Shown: positions 1 through 17,991 of the stretch, piece after piece
Numbering within the stretch: the stretch's first letter is position 1
How the letters are laid out: each line of letters starts with the position of its first letter
The notes under the pieces: model-generated
The model's database searches: none
What the model was told of the DNA's origin: nothing
The model's input: only the letters and a program-made list of their open reading frames with translations
Made by a program: the position numbers and the translations under genes
DNA from: Lota lota
Taxonomy: Eukaryota; Chordata; Actinopteri; Gadiformes; Lotidae
NCBI GenBank assembly: GCA_026745465.1
Contig: JACYXH010000802.1
Location: 4,625,758 to 4,689,757, forward strand
DNA: 64,000 nt
Direction of reading: 5' to 3'

Positions 1-355
1 TGTTTATTTTGTAAAGGTGCTTTATAGTTTATAATTTATTTTATGCTCAGTTTACATTGCTTTTTTGTGCATACAAAAGCTTGATACATTAATACAATAT
101 TCACCATCAGATGGATAGAATATTTTTACATCACAAGTTGTCAGTGGGTTAAACCTAAGGCAGGGGATGACCTTTTGAACCCTTTCCCTTTTCAAGCTAT
201 TCAGAAATATAGTATTGGTATTGTTTAGAAAATTGAAACAGTGTTGGCAAATATAATTACATATTCTCACGTATAAATGAGGCAAAACCCTTTTAATTCC
301 ATATATAGTTTCATAAACTCTAATTTCACTTCTAACATCCGTCTTTTGTCACCAG

Positions 356-5037
<4,682 letters not shown>

Positions 5038-5330
5038 AATGTGATTGGATAACAACATTTACAAGCATAAATGTGTTACATTTGAAATGCTGTTATCATT
5101 TTGTATGTAAACATATTTTATTGAACTATTGTACATGTTTTGATATCAATGCAGGCCTCACGGTGTATTCTGATTAAAGAGACCCAGCCTACTTATCTCT
5201 TTTTTGCCGTGTTTTACAATTTTGCCTAGCCTTTATTATATACTTTGATACTACATACTACAAGGCCTTGAATAAAACTGGGATTAATTGTCTTGTATTA
5301 TAATAATGGCCTATGAAAAATCCAATAAAA
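5038..5330 (+). other. nvl: nvl 3' UTR with polyadenylation signals
   Basis: AT-rich sequence after the nvl stop codon. AATAAA hexamers sit at 5271-5276 and 5324-5329. Transcript cleavage shortly after one of them is inferred; the sequence alone does not choose between them. Confidence 0.6.
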
Positions 5331-6671
5331 AGAGACCTCCTTAACCTTTACTTAATTTAACTTTAAGGGGTAGTGTGTGGAATTGAGCTGCATATAGCGG
5401 AACGGACTTGGCTGAAATGGAATAAAAATCATAAGTGTTTTTAGTGTAATAAATAAGAATTGTTTTCATTACCTTAGAATGAGCTTTATAGCTACATTGG
5501 GAGCGGGTCCTCTTCCAAGGAGCCCGCCATGTTGTACAGCTGTTTCTACAGTAGCCCAGAACCGACAAATTACTAAACACAACATATAACTTTCAAGGAA
5601 TCTCTTCACTTGACTACTTGATGTGGTTGTTGACTTTTTTTTAAAGTAGGCTACAGGCCACCGCTAGATGCCACTAAACATCTCACTGCACCTTTAAGTA
5701 CATATTTACCTTCTAATCATGCATTCAGCCAGTGTTTAGCAGTGCCACTTACACGGCAGTTCAACCCAAACCTTGAGAATAATTACCCTTCAGACATGGA
5801 TCTTGAATGCATGATGAAATTGTTTATTAGCTGACGTTCAGGTTCAATACCAACAGATTTATTGGCCTACTAGTAATAAAGTGTGATAAGAAAAGCCACT
5901 ACTCAGATGTAGACAACATGGTTTTCATCAGTTCACAGTTCAGTGCTGATAGAGGTAAGGAACACAGCCTTGCTTGGTGTACATATAGCTTTACAAAACA
6001 TTTAATTTGGCTTCAACTTGATCACTACAGAGCTATTTAAAATGTATATTACCACACAACTCATTTGCCAAGAATTGCTTCTTCAAAGACGTACAAAATA
6101 ATTTGATTGCAATCAAAATGACGCTTGATTTAGCTAGGTTTGACAAAGCATAGCATACTTTTATTATATAAATAAAGGTTCAAAACATTGATAAGCAACT
6201 ATTCTACCTCTCCCCCTTTACAGTGGGATAAGAAATCAGTGTGTGAACAGAGTAGAATCCACTTTAGCACACCAGTAAGTTAGTCGCTTAATATTTTTAT
6301 TAAAGTACACGTATGTACTTTAGGTAAACACATTGTGAGGACCTGGATCCAAGGCATCCTTTCCAATCACAACGTGGTGTTCATGGAAATACACATAACA
6401 GCGGAAGCTTTACAATGTGTCGCGATTGGTCAAAATAAATGGGGCTCTTGTTCCGTTTTCCTATATCCATTCATTTCTTGTATTAGTACAATGAGGAATT
6501 CCTGGCAGGGAGGACTGAGGGCAACGCAGATTAAGCTTAACTGTACAGTCTACAAGTCAAATACTGACACTACTGGGGGGGGTGGGAGGTCATTTGGTCC
6601 TCCATCAAGCATCTCCCACAGCGACACATATGGTAAATTAAAGTATACGCCAAGATATCAGGCGTCTGACT

Positions 6672-6797
6672 GTCTTACCCGGATTCAGACAAGTGGTTTG
6701 ATTCCAAATCAAGCCCAATAAGCAGTGCCGAAAACAGTGACGAATTATCTGTGTCTTTGTAGACAAATTACACAACTCGTCTGAATCTGGGTAAGAT
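6672..6797. repeat. short inverted repeat (hairpin-capable)
   Basis: The 19-nt arm at 6672-6690 (GTCTTACCCGGATTCAGAC) pairs with 6779-6797 (GTCTGAATCTGGGTAAGAT), with 17 of 19 positions complementary across a loop of about 88 nt. It may be the two ends of a tiny MITE or a structured element in the degs1 3' UTR. No target duplication was identified. Confidence 0.5.
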
Positions 6798-7372
6798 AGG
6801 CAAATGCAAAATGTACAGATATCTATGTGTCCCTTTAAATTACATTAAATCAAAACAGTTTCAGAACATTTTTCTTTTACAAACAAGGTTGAAGAGAAGG
6901 ATTACACAATTTATAAGAATTAGAGTTGAGTTAAGATGCAATCAGCAACTTACACATATAGACCTGTGGTCTAGGATTCTTCTTACCACTGCAGTACAAA
7001 ATGCATGTTTTTTTTGGTCTGCATCAAACAAACAAAAAAAGTAAATACAGGCAACAAGAAGGGACTGAATGCCACAATATTGAAACAGAAACTTGCAAAA
7101 TCCTTCAATTTCGATTTCAAACACGCAACATTGAATTAAGGACCTCCGGTGCATGCGTGACAACAGTCAGCATGGAAATATGCATTTGGGTTTTTGCATT
7201 TGTGGGCGGATATGGCAATGAAAGAATGCAAACTACAGCGAAACACACTTTCACAGCGCTATCCAAAAGGGGGTGGGGCCAACATGATGGCAGACATGTT
7301 GGACTGAAATGTTTCAACGTCTGAAGAGTTCACGAGGAGTGTGCACGTGTGAGATGACACAAGTGCAACCAT

Positions 7373-7512
<140 letters not shown>

Positions 7513-7566
7513 TTGGGTGATGGAGCTGTTCTAAAGGAAGACCGAGGGGAGGGAGAGAGGGGACGA

Positions 7567-10500
7567 TCACTCCTGCTTGATGTCGCCCTTTAACGTCCGC
7601 TTGATGCGGGAGTACGGGCTGAGTGAGTCGTCCATGATGAAATCGTACAGCACCTTGACCCAGGAGGAGTAGTTGGGCAGGTCGTCGTAGTACTCTGCTG
7701 CGATCTTCTTCACCTGCAGGGCAACACCAAGGGTTTAGTCAGGGAAGGCAGTCTGCTGTAAATCATCACTATGTCTATATGTATTTCTCTTCCATCATTT
7801 AAATTTTAAACTGCTTTGGCCATGTAAATGTTTAAAAAAAAATTGTTATCTACTACAGTCCTGTTTGTGACCAAATTTCCCCTCTGGGATTAATAGAGTG
7901 CCAATTTATCTGAAATACAATTGGAGAGAGGTCCGCATTAACACAGGACTGTAGGGTTAGCACTTAAGGACTCACCATGGGCAGCCTGCGGCCGGGGATG
8001 CTGGGGAAGTCATGGTGCTCGTTGTGGTAGCCCACGTTGAAGGTGAGCAGGTTGAGCGAGCCGTAGTACGAGTAGGTCTCGTGGCCCTTCATGAACATGT
8101 AGTGCTCTGCGATGAAGTGTCCCGAGATGGGGTGCAGGCCCATCCCCAGCATGGAGCCGGCCAGCATGTAAACCACAGGCTTGCCCCCCCAGAGCCAGTA
8201 CAGGGCCACGTTGAAGCACACCTGGATGGCCGTGTTGAACAGCTCCAGGTGGCTGATGGGCTTGGGGTTGATGTACAGTGGGCGGATGGCGTAGAAGAGC
8301 GGCTGCAGGATGATCCAGATTAATTTGCGGAAGCGCGTGCAAAAGAACCAGCCCTCAAACTCGGTGGGGATGTCCACATCCACGCCGTCCCCGCCCAGGT
8401 AGCGGTGGTGGTCCAGGTGGTAGCGCTTGAAGGAGGCCGAGTAGGGCAGTCCGATAGGCAGGTTGGCGAACATGGCGAAGTAGCGGTTCCACATGGCCTT
8501 GTTGTTGCCGAACGCCGTGTTGTGGGAGATCTCATGGATGGCCAGGGTCAGCGAGTGGTTGATGCAACTGCCAAAGGCATAAGTCCAGAACAAAACCCAC
8601 TTCCAGTCCAAGTCTTTGACCAAGTAGAAGGCCAAGAACTGAATGGCCACCATCATGCAGACAATCCACTTTAGCCTGTGGTCGGGTCCCATGAGACTCT
8701 TGATCTCTGGGTATTTAGCTGTAGTGGACGAAAACAGAAACGAGTGTTAGCTCGGGAGACAAGTCAGGTATCAAGCCATACATCACAGTCATAACTCAAA
8801 TCATTTTGTGAAATTATTGATAAACTATGACTGCATATTGTATAAGTGAGATAAAAGCCTGACAATGGACAATCTATCATGTTGCTAGATTCCTAACTGT
8901 TGCGCTTTTGCCAGCAAGAATCAGACTTGTTTTTAATAATGCCAGTGTAGAAAGACTGAATCTGCTACCATGTGGTGAAAAGCCATTCGATTGGTTTTGT
9001 TGCCAATAGTTGTGGGAATCTAGCCATACCGAGCTGAACAAGCCAGTAGCTCATAGCTAGTACAGCTACCGTTGAACGCATGGCTCCACTGATAAAAACT
9101 GCATTACTGATAACATGCAATCTACCTTTTGCGTTTTTCATCCTAGCTGTGTGTTTGTTAAGCAAACTGCACACCCAAATATGCATGAAGATTATATCTC
9201 ACACACTGCACAGTAGGACCTCTAGATTACAGATAAAACCAACCGTTCCCCACCTTTAACACGCCGCAACAGTACTTTTAAATTAAAGCCTGGTAATGAG
9301 GTAGGTGTACATTAATGAGAACAATTATACATTCTCACAGCCTTCCCTCTTCTTACAGATGAGGGTAGGTAAATACCAATAGGCTAGTAAAGGTCATGTT
9401 AAAAATAACCATTTACAAAAGGTGCAGCAGGTAAGAATAAAGAGCCATCTTTTGAGTGCAATATGTTGGGTGTTGCAAATTAGCATCCACTATAAGCGCT
9501 ATGAAACTTGCATTGGATAGCTGTTCTGTTTGTCTACGTACACTGTATCTGTCCCTATGAAATACACCATAAATAAATATGTTAGTTACAGTTCAGGGAA
9601 TCCATCTTCCTTGTCTATCATAGGTGCGTGAAATGCTACATTACTCAATGGCGGAGCAACGTTATCAATGTAACGGATACATATTTAGCTTCTGCATTTT
9701 AACTGTTGCTGAACAGCATGACGAGACTTCCTGAAAACTGCCTCACAAACCACCCATGAGCATATATCTCAATCCACCGAGCAGCACACACCTCGCCAGC
9801 TGTTGTCTGCAGAATGGTCACTCTAATGCTAAAAACACTCCAGGTATGCGGAATTGGTCAAGTCTTATCTCGAGCTGACGAATGTTTTCAAAGCATGTTC
9901 CTCCAGTTTACCATGGAAGTATATTGTCAGGTATTGAGATTGTGTAATCTTGAAAGAGACTGATTTACTCTGTTTAGGTTTGTTTTGGTACAGCATGACA
10001 GAAAAATATCTACTTCCTTTAACTGTGCTTGCTGAAAAATCCAGTCTGCCGCCATTAGATGCAAAAGTTCCCAAACCAACTGTCATCCAAGTGTTGCTTC
10101 TAGCCCCTGCAGACAAGCGCAAACAGAAAGCTTTCCCGTCTAGGATAGGCAAACATTGAACACTTAACCATAACTAATATCCATTAACCATGAAACACCT
10201 CATGTATTCAAAACAAAAATGAAACTGAAATCCTACAACAACCCGTTGTGCTATGGGCAGAGCCAATGTTAACAGAGCTGGATACCCAAGACAGGCCCCA
10301 GCGAAGACGTGCCACATCCTGTCTGTAGTAGGCTGCATTGTTAACAGTATCTCTGAATGGGGAGGTGGTGGAGAGGTCCAATCATGTGATCGTTTACAGT
10401 TACTTTTTACAAGGTTAACATTATTGTTCCCTGATGGGAGGGGAAATCCAGGTTGATATGCAAGCACATACAGCAAATGCTAAGCAGTCATTCCGATCAT

Positions 10501-12116
10501 CATTTCAGGAAGCAGATGGGGAGCATGTTATCTCTTCATACACCGGCACGTCCAGCATCAGAATGCTGCTCAGAGTGAGAGATGAATTATTTAGCCCAGA
10601 ACGGCTTGGCTGTCAATGGGCTCCTTTGTGAATCACGGCTGCTGCGCTTACAGCACAATAGGGTGCCTCTGCGTTGACAATTAGCTTAAGTGTCTGTTAT
10701 GTTAACAAGGAAAATAGATATTAGTGTAACAAGGGCAAGAGCCTACTCTGACCTACGTAAGTATTAAGACATCAGGCACAAGGATCACCTGGTGAGTATT
10801 GACAGTTTGTAAGGGTTTTAGTCTGTATGACAATTTACACTTCACAAATACATCCCTTTTATACTGATGACCATTAATCAATACAGATAAAGGATTGTAT
10901 TCTTGAAACAGACAGACATACCATCAGTCTGTAACTATTCAGTCAAACCATCATGAATACTATTGTGAGTAGTAGCATAGCCTACTTAGTACACTTTATT
11001 TGGAAATATCAGAATTATGTCCAATATTCAAGTATTACTTAAAAATCTGGTCAAAAACGGTCTGCAGTAAGCTGACAAGCTGGTAGGCATGAAGCAACGA
11101 TATCAGTAAAAGTGGAGTATGGCTTACATTTACAAAAGTGTAAAAAGAGTAGTAAGGAAACGCCATTCAATAGCATTTTAAGTCTGCATGACTTAAAACC
11201 CCCAAAATATGTGCAGCAACTTTCTGAAGAAAACCTCAGGGAGTGGCTCCATAACTGGCCAGCTTAGCGTTCGCCTAACCAACAAATAAATAAGTAATAA
11301 AGTAAAGTACCTAACCTCTACAGACAAGACGTGATGCAAACTAATTCCTCATGTAGGAGTTTTGTGGCGTTAATATATTCTCAATTTAGGGTTGATAGGG
11401 CTTTTTTTTATGACGGAGATAGAATTCCAACGATACCTCGACTATAACGGTGCCGTTAGCTACTGACACTTCACCTCCAACGACTAACCGGTTTAACATC
11501 GGTTACACTAGGACAAGAACTCGCTGACAGTGTCAATTCAGTGTTTTTAAAAAGGGCATATTTACATACGCATACCCTGATTGCAGTCGTTTGCTACCGA
11601 GTAATAAACGACCAGGCCGGTGTTAGCGCTGATGCTAACGCAGTGTGTTTAGGGTATGTAGGATGAGAGAGAGGGTCGTGAATTGTAGCGTTATTCCGGT
11701 CTGCCGCAACACAATTTCCGGTCTCTTACGTTCTATGAGCCGTGTACGCCAGTTCCATTCCCAGGGGCAAATATAATAAAGATAATATTAAGAATAACAA
11801 CAACGACGTCAACGAAAATACATATGGAGTTCTGACGACCAAACTGACAAAGCAATATCCAAAACATGTTAGGAAAACGAATATCCCTCTATCGGAAGTT
11901 AATCCCCCCCCTTGTGGCAAAACCCATGAACTGAAAGTCCCGCCTACTCTCTTGTCAATAACGCTCATTTGGAGCATCCCGTTCGATGCTTCTGTCGTCA
12001 GATGAAAACGCCTGGGAATGAGGTTATAGCTCACCCAGAATCTCTTTCCTCCGGTCGGCGTGCGGCTGGTCCGTGTAGACCCATTCGTAATCCTCTCGGA
12101 CGACTCGGTTACCCAT
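7567..12116 (-). CDS. degs1: sphingolipid delta(4)-desaturase DES1
   Basis: DEGS1 introduces the delta-4 double bond that turns dihydroceramide into ceramide in the ER membrane. Coding exons, in gene order: 12116-12035, 8718-7976, 7713-7567 (972 nt, 323 aa, the same length as human DEGS1). Junction phases agree (the split codon 28 gives Ala). Exon 1 begins [20 protein letters not shown] and includes the TDQPHADRR family signature. The three histidine boxes binding the di-iron centre are present: HEISH at 89-93, HLDHH at 128-132, and HNEHH near 259-263. Hydrophobic stretches such as [17 protein letters not shown] fit a multi-pass membrane enzyme. The C-terminus ends GDIKQE. Gly2, the N-myristoylation site in mammals, is kept. 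Nothing suggests decay. The gene is convergent with nvl, as in human 1q42. Confidence 0.98.
7855..7915 (+). repeat. LINE (RTE/Rex3-like) 3' tail fragment
   Basis: AAATTTCCCCTCTGGGATTA followed by ATAGAGTGCC resembles the tail seen in many fish RTE-type LINE copies (fuller form: CCCC..GGGATTAATAAAGTA). It lies in the short second intron of degs1. It is a fragment only, without coding sequence. Confidence 0.4.
8719..12034 (-). other. degs1: degs1 intron 1
   Basis: A 3.3-kb intron between the exon encoding residues 1-27 and the large desaturase exon. I see no coding exon, RNA gene or long repeat in it. The sequence is AT-rich with scattered homopolymers. Confidence 0.7.
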
Positions 12117-12360
12117 CCTCCTTTTCTTTGCGTCTCCTCGGATTCTGTATCAATGTCAACTTCACGAAAACAAAGTATAATAATTTACACGGACTGATTC
12201 ACACGCAGTCCAATAAAGGCTGTGGAAGTCAGAAGAACCCTGGCCAAGTACAAGTCGCTCCTCCTCGACTTTTTATTTGTGAGTCTTTGATGACGAACAA
12301 ACAGGCGGTGTCATCGCATAGCCACGCCCCATTTAATGACGACGCATATGTTTAATTTGT
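12117..12360 (-). promoter_or_regulatory. degs1: probable degs1 promoter / 5' leader
   Basis: Immediately upstream of the degs1 start codon (minus strand) the sequence is richer in CpG than its surroundings, and no TATA box stands out. This fits a housekeeping promoter. Exact start sites cannot be read from the sequence. Confidence 0.4.
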
Positions 12361-12733
12361 ATGTTGAAACACTGTGCAGTCTATGGAAGACATAAACTAG
12401 GTGCAAATCAGATTTCAGAGGTAAAATAAGCCGTTCATCCTTTGGGTGATTATTTCCCTGGTGAGAATGTGGCGTTCAGTTATGGCATTGAGAACAGACA
12501 CTGTATGTTTCCAAACCGTGGGATAATAATATACCGACTGAAATGCATGAGAGTGCGAGGAAGCAGATGACAAAACATGTTATTTGGGGTATTAAGGATT
12601 TTCTGATGTAGAAATGACGCCACTGCCCATAAAACGGCTAGGAATCACTGTGCCTTCGACCACACAATATGTTGTCTACCGTTACATGTTGTAGGCCTAC
12701 TTTAAGACACAGTAACACAAGGGACCTATGTTT

Positions 12734-12846
<113 letters not shown>

Positions 12847-13199
12847 CAACATAATCAAACAAATGAAAAGTGTGTTTATAAAACGAGGCCCCTTGAGTTT
12901 TCTAACGACACACGGGGGACAATACTGGATCGTATCCCACCTGCCTGGGAAGCCATTAGTTTTTGGAGTGAGATTTTTCAGCTTGCCAATTTGGAACAAA
13001 AACAATGGACATTGACATTCGACACAACTGACATTTTACAACTGACATTTAACATACATAAGTACAACTGAGATTTAATAAAGGGCAAATATAAGCACAT
13101 AACATTACAATTGGACACAATAACTATTGGTCTGAAAAGTCCAGATAGTGTGTCTTCTGCAACAGTTCATGTTAAATACAAAAGGACAATATTAAAATA

Positions 13200-13202
<3 letters not shown>

Positions 13203-13239
<37 letters not shown>
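13203..13239. repeat. (AT)n microsatellite
   Basis: Uninterrupted AT run of 37 bp. Confidence 0.95.
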
Positions 13240-13242
<3 letters not shown>

Positions 13243-13757
13243 ACAACAACTGAATAGAAAACATTCTTTCACTGAAAAGTCAAAATAGCGACTGTTCCTT
13301 CTGCGTAAGGGTGCAACATGTCAATTAAAATAAAAAAGTCCAATAAATATAAAACATGAGCGCGCATCTGTCTAGGTTCCCAAGCTATTACTTAACAGCA
13401 GCATTTTTCTTCTTCCTCTTTATAGTATTTTACATGGGCGAAAACTATGGGGTGGGATGGGGGGTTCATAGTTTTATAAACTGTTTGCAATATTGTAAAC
13501 ACACAAAGGCAAACCGAAGACCAAAATAAAAAAAAACCCGAATATGCTCATAATTATTCTGTTACAATTATTGATAATAATATGACTAAAACGCAATTAG
13601 GGCTAAACTCAACAAAATAGTAAGCCATTGAAACACGAATAAACATTGAAACGTTAGTTGATCCATGGGCTTCTTTCTAAGGATTATGGTTTGGCATATG
13701 CTCTGAGACCCACTAAAAATTCCCTCGTGACCCACCAGTTGAGAATCACTGCTCTAG

Positions 13758-13893
13758 TGACATCACACATGGGAGTGTCCACCCAGATGTATGATAAATA
13801 CATCAAGCTACCAACTTACCAAGTGGATTGAACCAACAGGAAGGCTGATCTATCAATCATACATCTGGGTGTACACTCCCACGTGTTATGTCA
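13758..13893. mobile_element. small foldback MITE
   Basis: Two 38-bp arms (13758-13795 and 13856-13893) are inverted copies sharing blocks such as GGGAGTGT and CACCCAGATGTATGAT, around a 60-bp centre. This is the structure of a miniature inverted-repeat element. The right edge runs into a 17-bp tandem duplication (GTCATGAGAGGGTAGAT twice, ending near 13924). The sequence just left (GACCCACCAGTTGAGAATCA) resembles the end of another common fish repeat, so the true borders may be wider. Confidence 0.6.
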
Positions 13894-14059
13894 TGAGAGG
13901 GTAGATGTCATGAGAGGGTAGATAGTGAAATGGCTTGCAATGGCTCATCAACATCAACCCTAGAGGTTATACCTACCACTGCTGGAAAGTGCAGAATAAT
14001 TAGCTGTGATTGTGTAGAATGAAGCAGAGTGGAACATTCAAACTGTTGATTTTGAACTG

Positions 14060-14309
14060 AACTATAGAGTAGATTGAAGGTGCTTACGGTTCTTGGATGA
14101 AACTGGACTTGCTGATGTCACTGTGGGACCAACTCGATAAAAAAGTGAGAAATGGAAAATTCAACAGGGACACATTCTATGTAGAAACTCCAGTTTGATT
14201 AAATAATACAGACTTGAAAGTTCAGACTTGAAAGTTCAGACTGCTTATGTTAGGAGCATAAGTACAACATATGTTTCAAACCACAAGATGATAGTATATC
14301 CCTGACAGC

Positions 14310-14357
<48 letters not shown>

Positions 14358-14447
14358 CGTGCGTGCGTGTAAAAAACAACTGTGGTTTGTAAATGTAAAA
14401 AAAATTATTGCCATAAAATATGCAAAAAATACCACTAAATTATGAAT
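14060..14447 (-). pseudogene. diverged copy of blnk SAM exon 3 plus flanking intron
   Basis: This segment aligns collinearly with 25180-25647. The exon-like part (14088-14134) matches blnk exon 3 (25203-25249) at 39 of 47 positions and stays open, reading WSHSDISKSSFIQEP against LSHSDISKFSLIQQP. The donor (GTAAGC) is kept, but the acceptor AG has become CG. The flanking intron is at least as similar, including TTAGGAGCATAAGTACAACA and, beyond a microsatellite, AATACCACTAAATTATG. It lies 3' of the blnk stop codon in the same orientation, so it cannot be an alternative exon of the annotated gene. It is best read as a relic of a partial duplication. Confidence 0.75.
14312..14370. repeat. (GT)n microsatellite inside the duplicated segment
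   Basis: GT run with a GC-containing end. It occupies the same place as the GTGGGT-type repeat at 25402-25465 in the other copy. Confidence 0.9.
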
Positions 14448-14469
14448 TTCCATTCATTGCACATGCATG

Positions 14470-14890
14470 TATCAGCTTCTCACTTCCGCAACACAGACCA
14501 CATAACCCCCATTCTGAAACCCTCCACTGGCTCCCCGTCAAACAGCGCATCGACTTCAAACAGCGCATCGACTTCAAACCGCTCCTTACTACTAAGCACT
14601 CCATCACCTGGCACCTTCCTACCTCTCTGATCTCTTACACCGCCATGCACCCATCCGAGCCCTCCGATCTGCTGATGCCAACCTCCTGGCAACCTCCCCC
14701 CCCCCCATCATAACCCAACACCGAACCTGGGGCAACCGGGCCTTCTCCATTGCCGCCCCCTCCCTCTGGATCCCTCTCCCCAAAGCCATCTCACTGCTCC
14801 GGGTCTTCCCTCAAAACCCATCCCTTCAAACATGCGGCTTTTGATGTTTAGACTGTTCTACATGTTTTTACATTGACTTTCTGCCCCAAT
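14470..14890 (+). mobile_element. L2-like non-LTR retrotransposon, ORF2 C-terminal fragment
   Basis: Translation gives TDHITPILK.., LHWLPVKQRIDFK, and in a shifted frame APIRALRSADANLLAT and NRAFSIAAPSLW. These are the familiar C-terminal motifs of the reverse transcriptase ORF of L2/CR1-group LINEs in fish. An 18-bp tandem duplication repeats QRIDFK. Frame changes between the motifs and a poly-C run show the copy is dead and 5'-truncated. Clade assignment is tentative. Confidence 0.8.
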
Positions 14891-15574
14891 TTAAAATATT
14901 TTATTCTAAATAAAATCCATGCTGCTATTTTCCAATGTTTTTATTATGTGATGTTATTCTTGATATAAACTGTGTTTGGGTACAGTATTCTTTTTTAAAG
15001 CTAAGAAGAAGGAAAAAGAGGGAGTGTGGCGATTCCACACATGTTCTGTATGGTCATAAAACTATTCCATGACCCTCACTATAACTGGGAAGAGTAGGCC
15101 ATAGGTACAGAGATACAGGGGGAAGTATAGCACAAATTAGAGGCACTATTGTTTCTCAAATAAGATTCAAAGAAACCCTTCATCCGAGTTTGGCACATAA
15201 CCTCTTCCTTCTCATTTTTCACAGTCCAAGTTGAACATCCTCATAAAGATTACTTTCATTTGTATGTATAATTGTGTGTGGGAGAGTGTGTAAAAGTAGT
15301 AGAGAAAAGTATCTTGTCTCAAATGGTCTATAGTTCATCAGGTTACTCAACAACCTTGGGGTCCATTTAAGTGTAATAAACAAAGTTAATCTTAGGGAGG
15401 GCAGGATGTGGGTGAGGGTAGCTGGGGAGTGTGAGGGGGATACATCTCTTATCAGACCCAGATCAGTCAATGACCCTGGACCAAAGTGTGTAATCCAAAG
15501 CAGTGCAGCCTGGTACAGCTACAATTATAATAAGGAAAAGTCATGGTGCAGTATTATATTACCACATAGTATAA

Positions 15575-16345
<771 letters not shown>

Positions 16346-16806
16346 AAACAACGCTAGGTCTTCAAAGCCCAACGCCGACCCCAGCGACTTCAGGATCGCT
16401 CAGTTTAAGAGAAGGTGCCGTTTATGTGTGATTCTGAACATTTGCGCTTAGCTTTTCAAATAGGATTTTTAACAAGACACAACGTCCATAGAGCATCTAT
16501 ACCAAATTGGGTGTCATTTGGACAGCTGGTTATTGGTTCTGTTTGATTTGAGGAACGAGTTATTCTGCCTTGAACAGAAATGTCAAACTACACATTTGCT
16601 GCTCTTCTTTCAGTGGAAATCAAACAGAGGTATAGCCTGAGTGATTATGCCTCCAATTCTTGACAAATGTTCCTGCATTGGTCGCTTGAGGAGTTTTGCC
16701 TGCAATATAGCTTTGTAAACAGCGGTCTGATACAGCAGTCGATGAAGATGGGGACACCACTGTTGACCTTCTGCCAGTCTTGTGTGTGGACTAACGTTGA
16801 GACCAC

Positions 16807-17991
16807 CTAAGGCCTAACTGCATGCTGCAGTTTGGTGGTGTCCCTGGTGTTACTCTGGCTGTCAATCAGCACCAGAGGATTTTTTAGGTGGTTCTCAATG
16901 ATTTTGGAGACACTGGAGAAATGCTAAAGGGAGAGAGGAGAGCGATGTTAGATCCAAGATGATGATCTGTCTTCTTAAAGGACAGAGCATATTTAAGTTG
17001 CTACATGTTGGAGGAATGAGATTTTTTTGTCTTGTGTCTTCCTGAAGGTGACCGGCACTAACAGGTTCCTAATAATCAACGAAGGATTTTCAGGTTGAAT
17101 GTCATCCAAATTATTTCAGACCAAATATACATGTTTTGCCAATAGTGCTGATGGAGGAAATGTTAAGAAAATATATCAGGCCTGTGATTCAAGATTACAT
17201 TCTTTCAAAATGTGGCAATTACGTGGCAGTTATGGTATGTGCATCAGACCATTTTCTGGGCAGTGAACCCAAAATCGTTTTTGTTTTGTTTTAAACGTGG
17301 TTATATGTCTTATATATTTTATATATATACCCCCTGTTTCACTTACACTTAAAAACAAAACAATCAATGGTTAGAACTGAAGAGCAAAACAGATAAAAAC
17401 AATAGTTATAAAACATAAAGCAAAAAACGTTGAAATGATAAGCAACTCTAAAGGGAATGCCATATCATGTACCAATCATTGCACAAAGCTCTTTGCAGAA
17501 TTATTTTTCCCAGAGTTTACATTTTATATAACAGGGCAATCCAGACCAGACCAATCTGTCTTTTAAATATGAACGACAGTATGGAAAAACATGTCATCTC
17601 ATGTGCTATACCTCCTCTCCTTTCTTCTCCCGTCCAAGTGCGTACTGCTGCGTAGCTTGGATGAACCGCACGGGGACGTTGTACACCTTGCCATGGTAGA
17701 GCACCGCCAATGTATAGGGCTGCTCCGCGTCCTGCCCAGAACTCTTCCTCACTAAAAAGGAGCCATCCTGACGTAGAAAGGGAACACAGACACCTTGAAT
17801 AACCAGTTACTGGTTTTTGGCCTGCTATGAGGAAATGTTGGGGTCGAACAACTGTATGACTGACTTGAGATGAGTATCACGGATCTTTTATAAAATGGTT
17901 TTCTTACCCTGTTGGATTGAATCAAGACCTCTTCAGCAGCCTTGCGGCCGCACATGTTGGCATACCAGGGTTGTCTATAAATGTCTGACTC
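16807..17991 (-). CDS. blnk: blnk exons 21-23 encoding the SH2 domain
   Basis: Exon 21 (17991-17908) carries the SH2 start QPWYANMCGRKAAEE. Exon 22 (17767-17612) carries DGSFLVRKSSGQDAEQPYTL, with Arg395 in the FLVRKS phosphotyrosine pocket, then VYNVPVRFIQATQQYALGR. Exon 23 (16923-16807) carries FSSVSKIIENHLKNPLVLID and ends AVRP-stop. Residue by residue this follows human BLNK more closely than SLP-76 or CLNK (ALGRKKNGEE against ALGREKKGEE). In mammals this domain binds Ig-alpha phospho-Tyr204 and HPK1. Confidence 0.96.

Noticed and set aside
8012-8323. Plus-strand and shifted minus-strand frames across degs1 exon 2
   Set aside because: Shadows of the real desaturase frame, which has all three histidine boxes.
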